64,000 nt of DNA from an uncultured Draconibacterium sp. (GTDB lineage: Bacteria > Bacteroidota > Bacteroidia > Bacteroidales > Prolixibacteraceae): NCBI RefSeq assembly GCF_913063105.1, contig NZ_CAJXYQ010000003.1, positions 310,001 to 374,000 on the forward strand, given 5' to 3'. The stretch's first letter is position 1; every line of letters begins with the position of its first letter. Below are positions 54,789 through 63,179 of this stretch, piece after piece. The position numbers were made by a program, and so were the translations under genes. Below the pieces are notes generated by a model. That model was not told the origin of the DNA. It did no database searches and saw nothing but the letters and a program-made list of their open reading frames with translations.

Positions 54789-54994
54789 TACAGCACAAAA
54801 ACGGTTAGTTACAGGCCGTGATTGTGTTTTTAGAAAGGGGGGACCCTTCATCGAATCGGAAAAAAATATTGAATTCCGGTGAGCGTACCCGAAGGCTTTG
54901 CCTCGGGATAAGCGAACAAGACTATAAAAAGTCCTTAACGGAATCGGATTCCTCAACAGCTTAGCAGTGAGGAGTTCCAATTAAAATAAATCGG
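54789..54994 (+). promoter_or_regulatory. Structured spacer between nifE and nifN
   Basis: The 206-bp spacer holds (a) a terminator-like hairpin at 54794-54831 (CACAA/TTGTG and ACGG/CCGT around a 2x2 internal loop, then five T), and (b) a multi-branched element at 54873-54952. In the latter, ATTCCG (54873) pairs with CGGAAT (54939) around two inner hairpins: CCCGAAGGC-TTT-GCCTCGGG at 54888-54907 and GACT/AGTC at 54920-54933. The downstream arm can instead pair as GGAATC-G-GATTCC (54940-54952), so two exclusive folds are possible. No known riboswitch core was recognised. It looks like an attenuation device for nifN. Confidence 0.5.
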
Positions 54995-56401
54995 ATGTTT
55001 GAACTCAATTCAGTACCAAAAGCAAAAGAAAATTACAAGGCAACACAAAATGCCTGTAAACTTTGTTCGCCGCTGGGAGCCAGTGTAGCCTACAAAGGTT
55101 TTAAAGGCTGTGTTCCGCTAATTCACGGCTCGCAGGGTTGCGCCACTTATATTCGTCGCTACCTTATTTCGCACTACAAAGAGCCCATCGACATTGCCTC
55201 GTCGAACTTTACCGAAGATGCTACCATTTTTGGTGGCGACGAAAATTTCAAACTGGCAGTCCTTAATATTATAAACCAATATAAACCTGAGATTATCGGC
55301 ATCGCTTCAACCTGTTTAAGCGAAACCATTGGCGACGATGTTAGCCTTTTTCTGCACCATTTTCTGGAGAAGCACCCTGAAATCGATACCGATTTTGTAA
55401 TGGCTTCAACGCCCAGTTACCAGGGAACGCACATTGATGGTTTCCACGAAGCAGTTGCCAGTGTGGTTAAAAATTACGCAAAAAAGGATAGTCCACAAGA
55501 GCATGTAAATCTTTTCCCCGGTTTTGTTTCAACCGAAGATTTACGCTTACTGAAAGAAATTCTGTCCGATTTTTCGTTGGAACAGATTCTGATGCCCGAT
55601 TATTCCGAAAGCCTGGATAACCCGGTTTGGGATACTTATCACCGTATTCCCGAAGGAGGAACATCAAAAGAGGATGTAGTAAAAACGGGCAGTGCCAAAG
55701 CCAGTATCGAATTTGGCACCATTTTGAATAAAGGGAAATTATCGGGCCGTGTAAAAAGTAAACAGCTGTCGCGTACCGGTGCACAATTCCTTAAAAACGA
55801 AATGGATGTGCCATTAATAAATATGCCAATGCCAATTGGTATTACGCAAACCGATGCCTTTTTCGAGGAGCTTAAAAATCTTTCAGGCAACGATATTCCT
55901 GAAAAATACACCAAACAGCGAGGCCGCCTGGTAGATGCCTATGTTGATGCACACAAATACGTGTTTGGCAAAAAGGCTGTGGTTTATGGCGAAGAGGATT
56001 TTGTAGTTGCTATGGCTGCCTTTCTCGATGAAATAGGAATTGAGTTGGCGCTGGTTGCAACAGGTGGCGAAAGCGGTATGCTCGAACAGGAAATGAAAAA
56101 ATATTGCCCTGAGAATAAAGATAAAGTAGTGGTTCGCGAAGGATACGATTTTGAAAGTATTCGCGAATGGAGCCTCGAAAATAAACCGGATATTCTGATC
56201 GGGCACAGCAAAGGCTACTACATTGCCCGCGAACTGAATATCCCGATTGTTCGGGTAGGATTTCCGGTTCACGATCGGGTGGGCGGCCAACGCATCAAAC
56301 ATCTTGGATACTCAGGTACGCAGGAATTATTTGATAAAGTAGTGAATGCATTAATAGAACACAAACAAAGGATTTCGCCGGTAGGCTATAAATATATGTA
56401 A
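54995..56401 (+). CDS. nifN: FeMo-cofactor scaffold protein NifN
   Basis: The 468-residue NifK paralogue has cluster cysteines in QNACKLCSPLGAS (about C21), HGSQGCATYIRR (about C49) and ASTCLSETIGDD (about C110), and the family feature MPDYSESLDNP (about 193). With NifE it forms the NifEN scaffold that receives the NifB cluster and adds Mo and homocitrate. The NifK-like motifs are retained, but the P-cluster environment differs, and the order after nifE is diagnostic. Start codon ATG at 54995. A 37-bp spacer leads to nifB. Confidence 0.94.
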   Translation: MFELNSVPKAKENYKATQNACKLCSPLGASVAYKGFKGCVPLIHGSQGCATYIRRYLISHYKEPIDIASSNFTEDATIFGGDENFKLAVLNIINQYKPEIIGIASTCLSETIGDDVSLFLHHFLEKHPEIDTDFVMASTPSYQGTHIDGFHEAVASVVKNYAKKDSPQEHVNLFPGFVSTEDLRLLKEILSDFSLEQILMPDYSESLDNPVWDTYHRIPEGGTSKEDVVKTGSAKASIEFGTILNKGKLSGRVKSKQLSRTGAQFLKNEMDVPLINMPMPIGITQTDAFFEELKNLSGNDIPEKYTKQRGRLVDAYVDAHKYVFGKKAVVYGEEDFVVAMAAFLDEIGIELALVATGGESGMLEQEMKKYCPENKDKVVVREGYDFESIREWSLENKPDILIGHSKGYYIARELNIPIVRVGFPVHDRVGGQRIKHLGYSGTQELFDKVVNALIEHKQRISPVGYKYM

Positions 56402-56438
56402 TAACAACGCGAGAACTCGCAGCTAAAAACAGAAGGTT

Positions 56439-57698
56439 ATGATCGATATTAAAACACATCCCTGTTTCAATAAAGATGCAAAAGGCAAATATGCCCGCGT
56501 GCATCTACCGGTGGCACCGCAATGTAATATTCATTGTAATTATTGCAAACGCGATTACGATTGTGTAAACGAAAGCCGCCCCGGTGTTACCAGCGAAGTA
56601 CTATCGCCTGAGCAGGCCCTGGCCTACACCATCAGGTTAAAAGAAAAAATGCCGCATTTGTCGGTAGTGGGAATTGCCGGCCCCGGCGATCCGTTCGCCA
56701 ATCCAATTCAAACGATGACAACGCTTCGGTTGATTCGCAAAGAATTTCCTGAAATGATTCTTTGTCTTTCGTCAAATGGGCTGAATGTATTGCCGTATAT
56801 TGATGAATTGAAGGAGTTGGATGTGAGTCACGTTACCATTACGCTGAATGGAACTGAGACAAAAACTTTGTCGCAACTTTATAAATGGGTGCGTTTCGAG
56901 AAGCGTGGATATTTTGGAGAGCAGGCAGCTGAAATTCTGCTGAGAAACCAGATGGAAGCAATCCGGGCTTTAAAACGTGCAGGCATTACAGTAAAAATCA
57001 ATTCGATTGTTGTGCCGGGAATTAATGATAACGTGATTGTTGATGTTGCTAAAAAAATGAAAGAGATGGAAGTGGATATTATGAATACCATTCCGCTCTA
57101 CCCGGTTGAAGGAACGCCTTTCGAGGATTTTGAAGAGCCTTCGCCAAAACGCATGAAAGAATTGCAAAATGAAATAAAAGAATATTTACCACCCATGACG
57201 CACTGTGCCCGCTGCCGTGCCGATGCAGTAGGAATGTTGGGAAAAGACGATCCGGAAGCTAAACGTATTCTCTCGGAAGTGTCGAACCTGTCGGTTAATG
57301 TCGACACTACAAAACCTTTTGTTGCGGTTGCCAGTCACGAAGGATTATTGGTAAACCAGCACCTGGGGGAAGCAACGCAGCTTTATATTTTCAGAGAAAC
57401 CCCAAACGGTTACAGAATGGTAGAGCAACGTGCCACCCCAAAACCGGGTTCAGGAAACGAGCGATGGCAAGAGTTGGCTGATAGTATAACCGATTGCAGA
57501 GCATTGCTTTTGGGAGGAATTGGGCCATCGCCGTCGTCAATAATTGGTCGTGCAGGAATCAAAATCGTAGAAATGACCGGTCTGATTGATGAGGGACTGG
57601 ATGCTGTTTACAAGGGCAAAGAACTCCGGACCCTGAAAAAAACCGACGTTTTTAAATGCGGATCAGAATGCTCGGGAAAAGGAACCGGTTGTGGATAG
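56439..57698 (+). CDS. nifB: NifB, radical SAM enzyme for NifB-cofactor
   Basis: The 419-residue protein fuses a radical SAM domain (about 15-285) with a NifX/NafY-like domain (about 295-395). The N-terminal part has CNIHCNYCKRDYDCV, in which the three cysteines of CxxxCxxC (about C24, C28, C31) bind the SAM cluster. GPGDPFANP, ITLNGTETK and the later cysteines in HCARCRADAVGML (about C258, C261) for the carrier clusters are also present. A Cys-rich tail (KCGSECSGKGTGCG) closes it. NifB inserts carbon to make the NifB-co precursor of FeMo-cofactor. The fused NifX domain is common in anaerobes. It is followed by a separate nifX-like gene after 41 bp. Confidence 0.96.
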   Translation: MIDIKTHPCFNKDAKGKYARVHLPVAPQCNIHCNYCKRDYDCVNESRPGVTSEVLSPEQALAYTIRLKEKMPHLSVVGIAGPGDPFANPIQTMTTLRLIRKEFPEMILCLSSNGLNVLPYIDELKELDVSHVTITLNGTETKTLSQLYKWVRFEKRGYFGEQAAEILLRNQMEAIRALKRAGITVKINSIVVPGINDNVIVDVAKKMKEMEVDIMNTIPLYPVEGTPFEDFEEPSPKRMKELQNEIKEYLPPMTHCARCRADAVGMLGKDDPEAKRILSEVSNLSVNVDTTKPFVAVASHEGLLVNQHLGEATQLYIFRETPNGYRMVEQRATPKPGSGNERWQELADSITDCRALLLGGIGPSPSSIIGRAGIKIVEMTGLIDEGLDAVYKGKELRTLKKTDVFKCGSECSGKGTGCG

Positions 57699-57739
57699 CC
57701 GCCTGCTTAACAATAAGAAACTCTAAAAGCTAATAAATA

Positions 57740-58087
57740 ATGAGAATAGCAGTAACAACAACGAGTGGACTTAAGGTCGACCAGCATTTTGGGAAAGCAC
57801 GTAGTTTTTCGATTTACGATGTAAAAGCCGATGAAGTAAAACTTATCGAGACCAGGTTAGTCGATTCCTATTGCCAATCAAGTGCAGAGGAAACACCCGA
57901 CAAAAACCACCAGTTTTCCGAAAACAGACTGTCGATGGTGTACGAGCGAATAAAAGATTGCGATAAGGTGTATACACTTCAAATTGGTGAAAAACCGGAA
58001 GCGGCAATGAAGAACAAAGGGATTAAAGTGCAAGCTTGTTCGTGTAACATCGAAAAGATTCCCGGCTGTAGCGGAAAATGCAAATAA
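57740..58087 (+). CDS. NifX/NafY-like cofactor-carrier protein
   Basis: The 115-residue protein of the NifB/NifX dinitrogenase-cofactor family begins AVTTTSGLKVDQHFGKARSF (about 4-23). This motif, with the conserved His in DQHFG, is shared with the C-terminal domain of NifB. The remaining RNase-H-like fold is shorter, and the C-terminus has the Cys-rich tail CSCNIEKIPGCSGKC (about 100-114). The tail may bind a cluster. It probably carries the NifB-cofactor between NifB and NifEN. The short tail and central insert (EETPDKNHQFSENRLS) make it more like anaerobic NifX paralogues than Azotobacter NifX. Confidence 0.85.
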   Translation: MRIAVTTTSGLKVDQHFGKARSFSIYDVKADEVKLIETRLVDSYCQSSAEETPDKNHQFSENRLSMVYERIKDCDKVYTLQIGEKPEAAMKNKGIKVQACSCNIEKIPGCSGKCK

Positions 58088-58139
58088 AAAATAACTGTTA
58101 TTTCAAAGACAAAGGAGAAGAACTGAAAATCAGTAGAGC

Positions 58140-58172
58140 AGATCTCGCGGTCATACTTCCTTCGAAATGACA
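58140..58172. repeat. REP-like element within the nif operon
   Basis: The reverse complement reads TGTCATTTCGAAGGAAGTAT followed by GACCGCGAGATCT, close to the REP-like sequence TGTCATTTCGA...CGAGAAATCT common in Bacteroidota spacers. Its presence argues against the upstream in-frame ATG at 58167 as the start of the ferredoxin gene. Confidence 0.55.
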
Positions 58173-58211
58173 ATGAATAAAAAAAGGGTATCAACAAAAA
58201 ATAATAACGAC

Positions 58212-58517
58212 ATGAAAAAACCAGAATTTCACATTTTAGTATGCAACTCTTATCGGGTTGCCGGCGATGCACAAGGTTATTGCAACAAAAACGGGTCATC
58301 CGATTTAATTCAATATATAATGGAAGAATGTAACGACCGCGGCCTCGATGTTGCGGTCTCTTCCACCGCTTGTTTAAACGTTTGCTCGCAGGGGCCGGTA
58401 ATGGTAATTCATCCCAATAACCTGTGGTACGGAGGTATTAATGAAGAAAAAATCGACGAAATATTAGATGCACTGGAAGAGGGGGAGGCCGTTGAGGAAT
58501 ATCTCATAAGCGATTAA
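58212..58517 (+). CDS. [2Fe-2S] thioredoxin-like ferredoxin
   Basis: From the ATG at 58212 the protein has 101 residues. The frame reaches back to 58167, but that start falls in a REP-like element and adds a non-family N-terminus. The four cluster cysteines form C-x12-C (VCNSYRVAGDAQGYC, about C10 and C23) and C-x3-C (ACLNVC, about C55 and C59). This is the spacing of thioredoxin-like ferredoxins (Shethna-type, Clostridium pasteurianum [2Fe-2S] ferredoxin). The clostridial protein is known to interact with the MoFe protein and is found in nif clusters, so a role in nitrogenase function is likely. The end is acidic (EEGEAVEE). Confidence 0.88.
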   Translation: MKKPEFHILVCNSYRVAGDAQGYCNKNGSSDLIQYIMEECNDRGLDVAVSSTACLNVCSQGPVMVIHPNNLWYGGINEEKIDEILDALEEGEAVEEYLISD

Positions 58518-58772
58518 GTTAAACTGTCAATCTCAATTGTTTTTCCCCTCTTATCCAAATTGTTTTCAGAGTGAGCTTTAAGTATAACAATGGAATTACA
58601 ATGGATAATGCCGATAGTCGTTTAATTAGCAGCAACGAACGCAGTGAAATTGATGATAATAATAAACACTCATCGGTATAACCAGAACTAATCAAACTTC
58701 AACTTGTATAGTATTCCCGGCCTTTGCCGGGGGTGCTTTTATCGGATTGCTGACCAATAACAGTTATATATT
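58518..58772. other. Spacer between ferredoxin gene and nifV (255 bp)
   Basis: No gene-like frame. A perfect stem CCCGGC-CTTT-GCCGGG at 58716-58731, followed by GGTGCTTTT, looks like a terminator with a weak T tract and lies about 40 bp before nifV. A sequence at about 58630 (AACGAACGCAGTGAAATTGAT) recalls a degraded REP-like element. I saw no sigma-54 element in this spacer, so nifV may be read through from the nif operon or have its own sigma-A promoter. Confidence 0.5.
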
Positions 58773-59897
58773 ATGAAGGATGAGAAGTTCCCATATTTGA
58801 TCGACACTACGCTGCGCGATGGAGAACAAGCGCCGGGAGTAGTTTTTTCGCTTGAAGAAAAACTCGATATTGCTCAAAAACTGGATGAAATAGGTGTGCC
58901 TGAACTTGAAATTGGTACTCCTGCCATGGGCAAGAAAGAGCAGAGCGATATTCATTGTTTGATCAACCAGGGATTTTCCTTCGACTCTACTTGCTGGTGC
59001 AGGGCAACTTTCAACGATTTGGAAGCTGCCCTGGCTACCGGTGCTAAGCGGGTTAACCTTTCATTTCCGGTGTCAGATATACAACTTGATACGCTTGGGA
59101 AATCGCGCAACTGGGTACGAAAAAACCTACCTGAAATTATGAATTTTGCCACTAACCATTTCGAATTTGTGGCTGTTGGTGCGCAGGATGCCTCGCGGGC
59201 CGATTACGATTTTCTGAAAGAATACACCTATTTAACAACTTTATACGGAGCCAAACGTGTACGTATTGCCGACACTGTTGGAATACTGAACCCACTTTCG
59301 GTACAAAACCTGTTTACCCGCTTGGGTAGCGATTTTGCCGATGTAGATTTTGAATTTCACGGGCATAACGATTTAGGAATGGCCACTGCCAATCATGTTG
59401 TGGCATTGCAGTCGGGCGCACAAAGTGTCAGTCTTACGGTAAACGGTTTGGGCGAACGTGCCGGAAATGCCTGTTTAGAGGAAGTGGCTTTTGCGCTTAA
59501 ATATTCCTGCGGCTACGATTTTAACTTTGAAGGCGAGAAAATGGTTCAGCTTTCGAAACTTGTGGAGCAGGCTTCCGAGCGAAAGTTGGCATTATCAAAA
59601 CCGGTTTCGGGAGATCTCGTATTTTCGCACGAATCCGGAATTCACTGCCGCAGCTTAAAAGAGAATCCTCTGTCTTATCAACCTTTTAATCCAGCCGAAA
59701 TTGGCCGACAGACAGCACTGGTTATCGGAAAACATTCGGGAATGGGCGCAGTTGACGAAATGCTGCAAAAACGAAATATTTTTCTGCCAAAAAACGAACT
59801 GGCTATTCTGGTGGCCAAAATTAAACAGTTGTCGTCTGAGTTAAAGCGCGACCTGCATTTCAACGAGGTTAAAAACCTGATTTCATCGAACATTTAA
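58773..59897 (+). CDS. nifV: Homocitrate synthase NifV
   Basis: The 374-residue DRE-TIM metallolyase family member condenses acetyl-CoA with 2-oxoglutarate to homocitrate, the organic ligand of FeMo-cofactor. Marks: the active-site strand [18 protein letters not shown] (about 9-26), [15 protein letters not shown] (about 194-208, metal HxH), [15 protein letters not shown] (about 225-239) and a short C-terminal part with [15 protein letters not shown] (about 283). It has no regulatory C-terminal domain as in LeuA. Its place in the nif locus decides NifV over other synthases. The porin gene follows after 8 bp. Confidence 0.92.
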   Translation: MKDEKFPYLIDTTLRDGEQAPGVVFSLEEKLDIAQKLDEIGVPELEIGTPAMGKKEQSDIHCLINQGFSFDSTCWCRATFNDLEAALATGAKRVNLSFPVSDIQLDTLGKSRNWVRKNLPEIMNFATNHFEFVAVGAQDASRADYDFLKEYTYLTTLYGAKRVRIADTVGILNPLSVQNLFTRLGSDFADVDFEFHGHNDLGMATANHVVALQSGAQSVSLTVNGLGERAGNACLEEVAFALKYSCGYDFNFEGEKMVQLSKLVEQASERKLALSKPVSGDLVFSHESGIHCRSLKENPLSYQPFNPAEIGRQTALVIGKHSGMGAVDEMLQKRNIFLPKNELAILVAKIKQLSSELKRDLHFNEVKNLISSNI

Positions 59898-59905
59898 TTC
59901 CGCGC

Positions 59906-61075
59906 ATGAAGTTTAAGGGAATACTCATATTGCTGCTTTTTACAGGACTTGTAGCTACGGCCGGAAAAACCGTTCAGGAAAAACCGTTCAGGCCAAGCAT
60001 CATGCCTTATTTAAAGCTGCAGTTTTGGAATGTGGCCAGCCGGGGAGTAACAAGCGCAGACGAAAAAGCTGCCAGTCGCTTTACATCGTATTTCAGGCGC
60101 GGACGTTTAGGCCTCAAAGGAAAGGTTTTGCCCGAGCTGTCGTACAACGCTATGGTGTCGTTCGATAACCTGGCAAAAGATGGATTTTCATCAACAAAAG
60201 GCTTAATGAATGCCGGAGCAGTTGCACTTTGGAGTGCATATTTTACTTATGATCTATCACCAAAAAATGATTGGCTAAATCTAACTGGTGGTTATTTTCT
60301 GCCACATTTAAGTCGCGAATCAACAACTGCTCCCTGGACTACCAGCTCGCTTGATAAAACAGAGAACTCGTGCTACCTGCGCCAGTTTGTTACCGGTAAA
60401 GCGAACGGAATATGTCCGGGAATAAATTTGGGTGGGTTAGGCGACTTGGGAAAACAAACGCTTATATATAATATAGCCATTATCAACCGGCAGGATGCAG
60501 TAAGCATAATGGAAAGAAACTGGTCGCCGGTTTTATTAGGGCATTTAATGCTTAATTTTGGGCACAAGGAATTTTCGAAATACAACTATTGCTTCTCCAA
60601 CAACCTGCTGAAAAAACAAACCAGTGCAATTTTGGGGCTTGCGTTCTCTGCTCAGGGAAAAACCGATGCTTTTAAAAGTAATCAAACGATAAGTGCTGAT
60701 GCAACTATTTATCTCGGGCATTTTAAAATCGATGGAGAATACAGTGTTTTGATTCGGAAAAATAACCTCGAATACAATGCGAATTGTTTTATGCTGCGAA
60801 CCGGCTACAACATTTTCCTCAAAAGGAATTGGGTGTTTGAACCTACGGCAATGTTTGAAAAGTTTTCGAGCGATGAGAATTTTAACGATGTTTCCTTTTT
60901 TGATGGTTCAGATAAAAAGCTTGATGTTGGCGTGAACCTGATTTCGATGGCGAAAAAGATAAAAGTGAATCTTCACTATGTTCATCATGATGGGGAAGGG
61001 AAAAAGAACCGTTACATAAAAAATGAAACTTTCCCAGGCGACTATGTTGCGTTGGGATTACAATTAATAATATAA
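59906..61075 (+). CDS. Porin-like outer-membrane protein in the nif-mod region
   Basis: The 389-residue protein has a signal peptide (about 1-19, ending near Ala-Thr-Ala-Gly) and a mature beta-rich sequence. It resembles the phosphate-selective porin O/P superfamily (PYLKLQFWNV, FRRGRLGLKGKVLPELSY). Many alternating strands follow, and the C-terminus is VALGLQLII. It lies 8 bp after nifV and 28 bp before the HEPN-like gene, leading on to modABC. A role in letting molybdate, iron, citrate or another anion through the outer membrane is a fair inference from position, not shown by the sequence. I know no named family member in nif clusters. Confidence 0.75.
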   Translation: MKFKGILILLLFTGLVATAGKTVQEKPFRPSIMPYLKLQFWNVASRGVTSADEKAASRFTSYFRRGRLGLKGKVLPELSYNAMVSFDNLAKDGFSSTKGLMNAGAVALWSAYFTYDLSPKNDWLNLTGGYFLPHLSRESTTAPWTTSSLDKTENSCYLRQFVTGKANGICPGINLGGLGDLGKQTLIYNIAIINRQDAVSIMERNWSPVLLGHLMLNFGHKEFSKYNYCFSNNLLKKQTSAILGLAFSAQGKTDAFKSNQTISADATIYLGHFKIDGEYSVLIRKNNLEYNANCFMLRTGYNIFLKRNWVFEPTAMFEKFSSDENFNDVSFFDGSDKKLDVGVNLISMAKKIKVNLHYVHHDGEGKKNRYIKNETFPGDYVALGLQLII

Positions 61076-61103
61076 ACAAGTTAGATAACTAAAATTTACA
61101 ATT

Positions 61104-61496
61104 ATGGCAAACTGGACAAAGTACTTTGATGAGGCCGACCGCTACACAAAAGCGGCAGAAGGTTCATTTAAAAAAGAGAAATTGGGAAGCCTGGTAGTAT
61201 ATAATGTACTAAGTATGGCAGTAGAGAATTATCTTACAGCTTTGTGTGTAAGTACTGGTGATATGCCCGAGCACTCGGGAATTACGGCCATGTTAAAACA
61301 AATTGGTAAGAAAATGGAGATTCCTGAAGAATTTCATGCGGAAGCACGTTTTATTAATCGTTTTATGAATTTTTGTTCTCTGGAAGTGCTGGAAACGAAG
61401 GAACCTACACGCGAAGAGTTGGCCAGAATGCTCGATTTTACAGCCGCACTGAAAGAATATTGTGGCGCCGCTTTATCCGAAGAACAGTCGGTTTAA
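61104..61496 (+). CDS. Small helical HEPN-like protein of unknown function
   Basis: The 130-residue, mostly alpha-helical protein recalls HEPN domains (helical hairpin start WTKYFDEADRYTKAAEGSF, then AVENYLTALCVSTGDMPEHSG). The R-x4-6-H nuclease motif is not visible, so RNase activity is not expected. Cysteines at about 49, 94 and 120 are not arranged as a metal site. It is 28 bp after the porin gene and 221 bp before modA, in the same direction. It may be a cofactor-handling or regulatory accessory protein of this locus. Relatives beside nif genes of anaerobes are recalled but not checked. Confidence 0.6.
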   Translation: MANWTKYFDEADRYTKAAEGSFKKEKLGSLVVYNVLSMAVENYLTALCVSTGDMPEHSGITAMLKQIGKKMEIPEEFHAEARFINRFMNFCSLEVLETKEPTREELARMLDFTAALKEYCGAALSEEQSV

Positions 61497-61717
61497 CATT
61501 TTTCGAACCTGCTTTTTAAATGAAGAGCATTTCAAAATAAAGTCATTTTATGTGTTGCTGCCGCAAATTGACGATTACCGATTATTAAAAATATTGAGCC
61601 ATTGGTTCGCATCCTCTCAATAGTTTTATTTTAATATACCGGCATTTAACCAATTTGAAAATAATTAGTCAGAAATCTAGTCATTTTCAGAATTGGTATA
61701 ACTTTAGCAGTCGAAAA

Positions 61718-62485
61718 ATGAGTAGAAAAGCATTACTATATATATTAATAGTATTCCTGTTTTTTGGATGTAAGCAAAAAGCACAGAAAATACAGTCGAC
61801 AGAATTGTTGGTTTTTAGTGGAGCCGGATTAACAAATGTAATTACCGAACTCGCTGATATCTACAAAGCCGAAAATGATGTTGACATTAAACTGAATTTT
61901 GCATCTTCAGGAACGCTTGCCCGGCAAATTGAACAGGGAGCGCAACCGTCAGTTTATATTTCGGCCAATGAAAAATGGGTAGACTACCTTATTAATTTGG
62001 ATTTGGTGGTTCCTGAATCAAAAGAGAAAATTGTCGGAACGTCTCTGGCCGTCATCGCTCCTTCCGATAGCGAAACAGATTCCATCACATTTTTGGACAA
62101 TTTCCCTGATCAGTTTGCTGGCCGCCTGTCAATTGGCGATCCAAAACATGTGCCGGCAGGCGACTATGCATGGAAAGCAATTGAGAGTGGAACTTATGCT
62201 GAAAGATTAAACGATCGTATCTTGCCGGCAAAAGATGTGCGCTCGGCATTAATGGTGGTTGAATTGGGCGAAGTGGAAATGGGATTTGTATATAAAACTG
62301 ATGCCTTGAAATCGCAAAAGGTAAAGATTGTATCCATTGTTCCTGAAAGGCTACATCCGCCAATTGGATTTTACGCCTCCATTTTAAAAAATAAAAACAA
62401 CGAACAAACCAGGCTTTTTTATAATTTTCTGACCTCGAAAGAAGCAAAAGACATCTGGATTAAAAACGGATTTAAGATTGAGTGA
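61718..62485 (+). CDS. modA: Molybdate ABC transporter substrate-binding protein
   Basis: From the ATG 61718 the protein has 255 residues. The frame reaches 61655, but the shorter form starts with a proper lipoprotein signal: core ALLYILIVFLFFG and Cys after Phe-Phe-Gly (Cys18). The mature part matches ModA: LLVFSGAGLTNVITELADIY, FASSGTLARQIEQGAQPSVYISANEKWVDYL, GDPKHVPAGDYAWKAIES and YKTDALKSQKV. It captures molybdate in the periplasm and is lipid-anchored. It overlaps modB by 8 bp. As molybdenum is needed for FeMo-cofactor, its place next to nif makes sense. Confidence 0.93.
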   Translation: MSRKALLYILIVFLFFGCKQKAQKIQSTELLVFSGAGLTNVITELADIYKAENDVDIKLNFASSGTLARQIEQGAQPSVYISANEKWVDYLINLDLVVPESKEKIVGTSLAVIAPSDSETDSITFLDNFPDQFAGRLSIGDPKHVPAGDYAWKAIESGTYAERLNDRILPAKDVRSALMVVELGEVEMGFVYKTDALKSQKVKIVSIVPERLHPPIGFYASILKNKNNEQTRLFYNFLTSKEAKDIWIKNGFKIE

Positions 62486-63179
62486 ATTGTTTAAATATAC
62501 AGCAAGCGAGTGGTCGGCAATACAATTATCCTTATGTGTTGCGCTAATTTGTGCTGTAATAACCTTGCCGCTGGCAATTGCTGTGGGGTGGTTTCTGGCC
62601 CGAAAACGATTTTTTGGTAAGTCGGTGCTAGAAGGAATTTTACATTTGCCACTGGTTCTTCCTCCAATAACAACCGGTTATTTATTATTACTGGTTTTCG
62701 GGAACCGCGGATTTATCGGTAAATTCTTCTACGAAACATTCGGAATTCAAATTGCCTTTTCGTTTTACGCTGCTGTAATCGCAGCCATTTTTGTATCTTT
62801 TCCATTGGTTACACGTTCCATTCGTTTATCAATTGAACTTGTTGATCAGAAACTGGAAGAAGCTGCTCGCACTTTGGGGGCCTCCAACTTAAGGGTGTTT
62901 TTTACCATTACATTACCCTTGGCGATACCCGGAGTAATTAGTGGATTCATTCTCTCGTTCGCCAGAAGTTTGGGCGAATTTGGAGCAACCATCTCATTCG
63001 CCGGAAACATCGAAGGAAAGACACAAACACTTCCGCTGGCCATATTCTCTGAAATGCAGGTGCCGGGACAAGAAGCTTCAACCATGCGCCTGGTTGTGGT
63101 ATCTGTTATATTATCGCTGCTGGCAATGATTGCTGCCGAGTTTTTAAACCGCCGTGTAATTAAAAGCAAAACAGCATGA
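62478..63179 (+). CDS. modB: Molybdate ABC transporter permease
   Basis: The 233-residue integral membrane protein has about five to six helices and the ABC-permease EAA loop EEAARTLGASNLRVFFTITLPLAIPG (in about 132-158, reported here only by its core EAARTLGAS). The start is a TTG at 62478 overlapping the end of modA, so translational coupling is likely. The protein ends in an ATGA overlap with modC. It forms the channel through which ModA-delivered molybdate passes. Confidence 0.93.
   Translation: MSELFKYTASEWSAIQLSLCVALICAVITLPLAIAVGWFLARKRFFGKSVLEGILHLPLVLPPITTGYLLLLVFGNRGFIGKFFYETFGIQIAFSFYAAVIAAIFVSFPLVTRSIRLSIELVDQKLEEAARTLGASNLRVFFTITLPLAIPGVISGFILSFARSLGEFGATISFAGNIEGKTQTLPLAIFSEMQVPGQEASTMRLVVVSVILSLLAMIAAEFLNRRVIKSKTA

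Noticed and set aside
54789..54994. Group II intron fragment or Moco riboswitch before nifN
   Set aside because: No domain V-like hairpin, no intron-encoded protein, and the conserved core of the Moco motif was not recognised; kept only as an unassigned structured spacer.
55467..56302. Several antisense frames over nifN (up to 139 codons)
   Set aside because: nifN is conserved throughout and the antisense frames have no start signals or recognisable domains.
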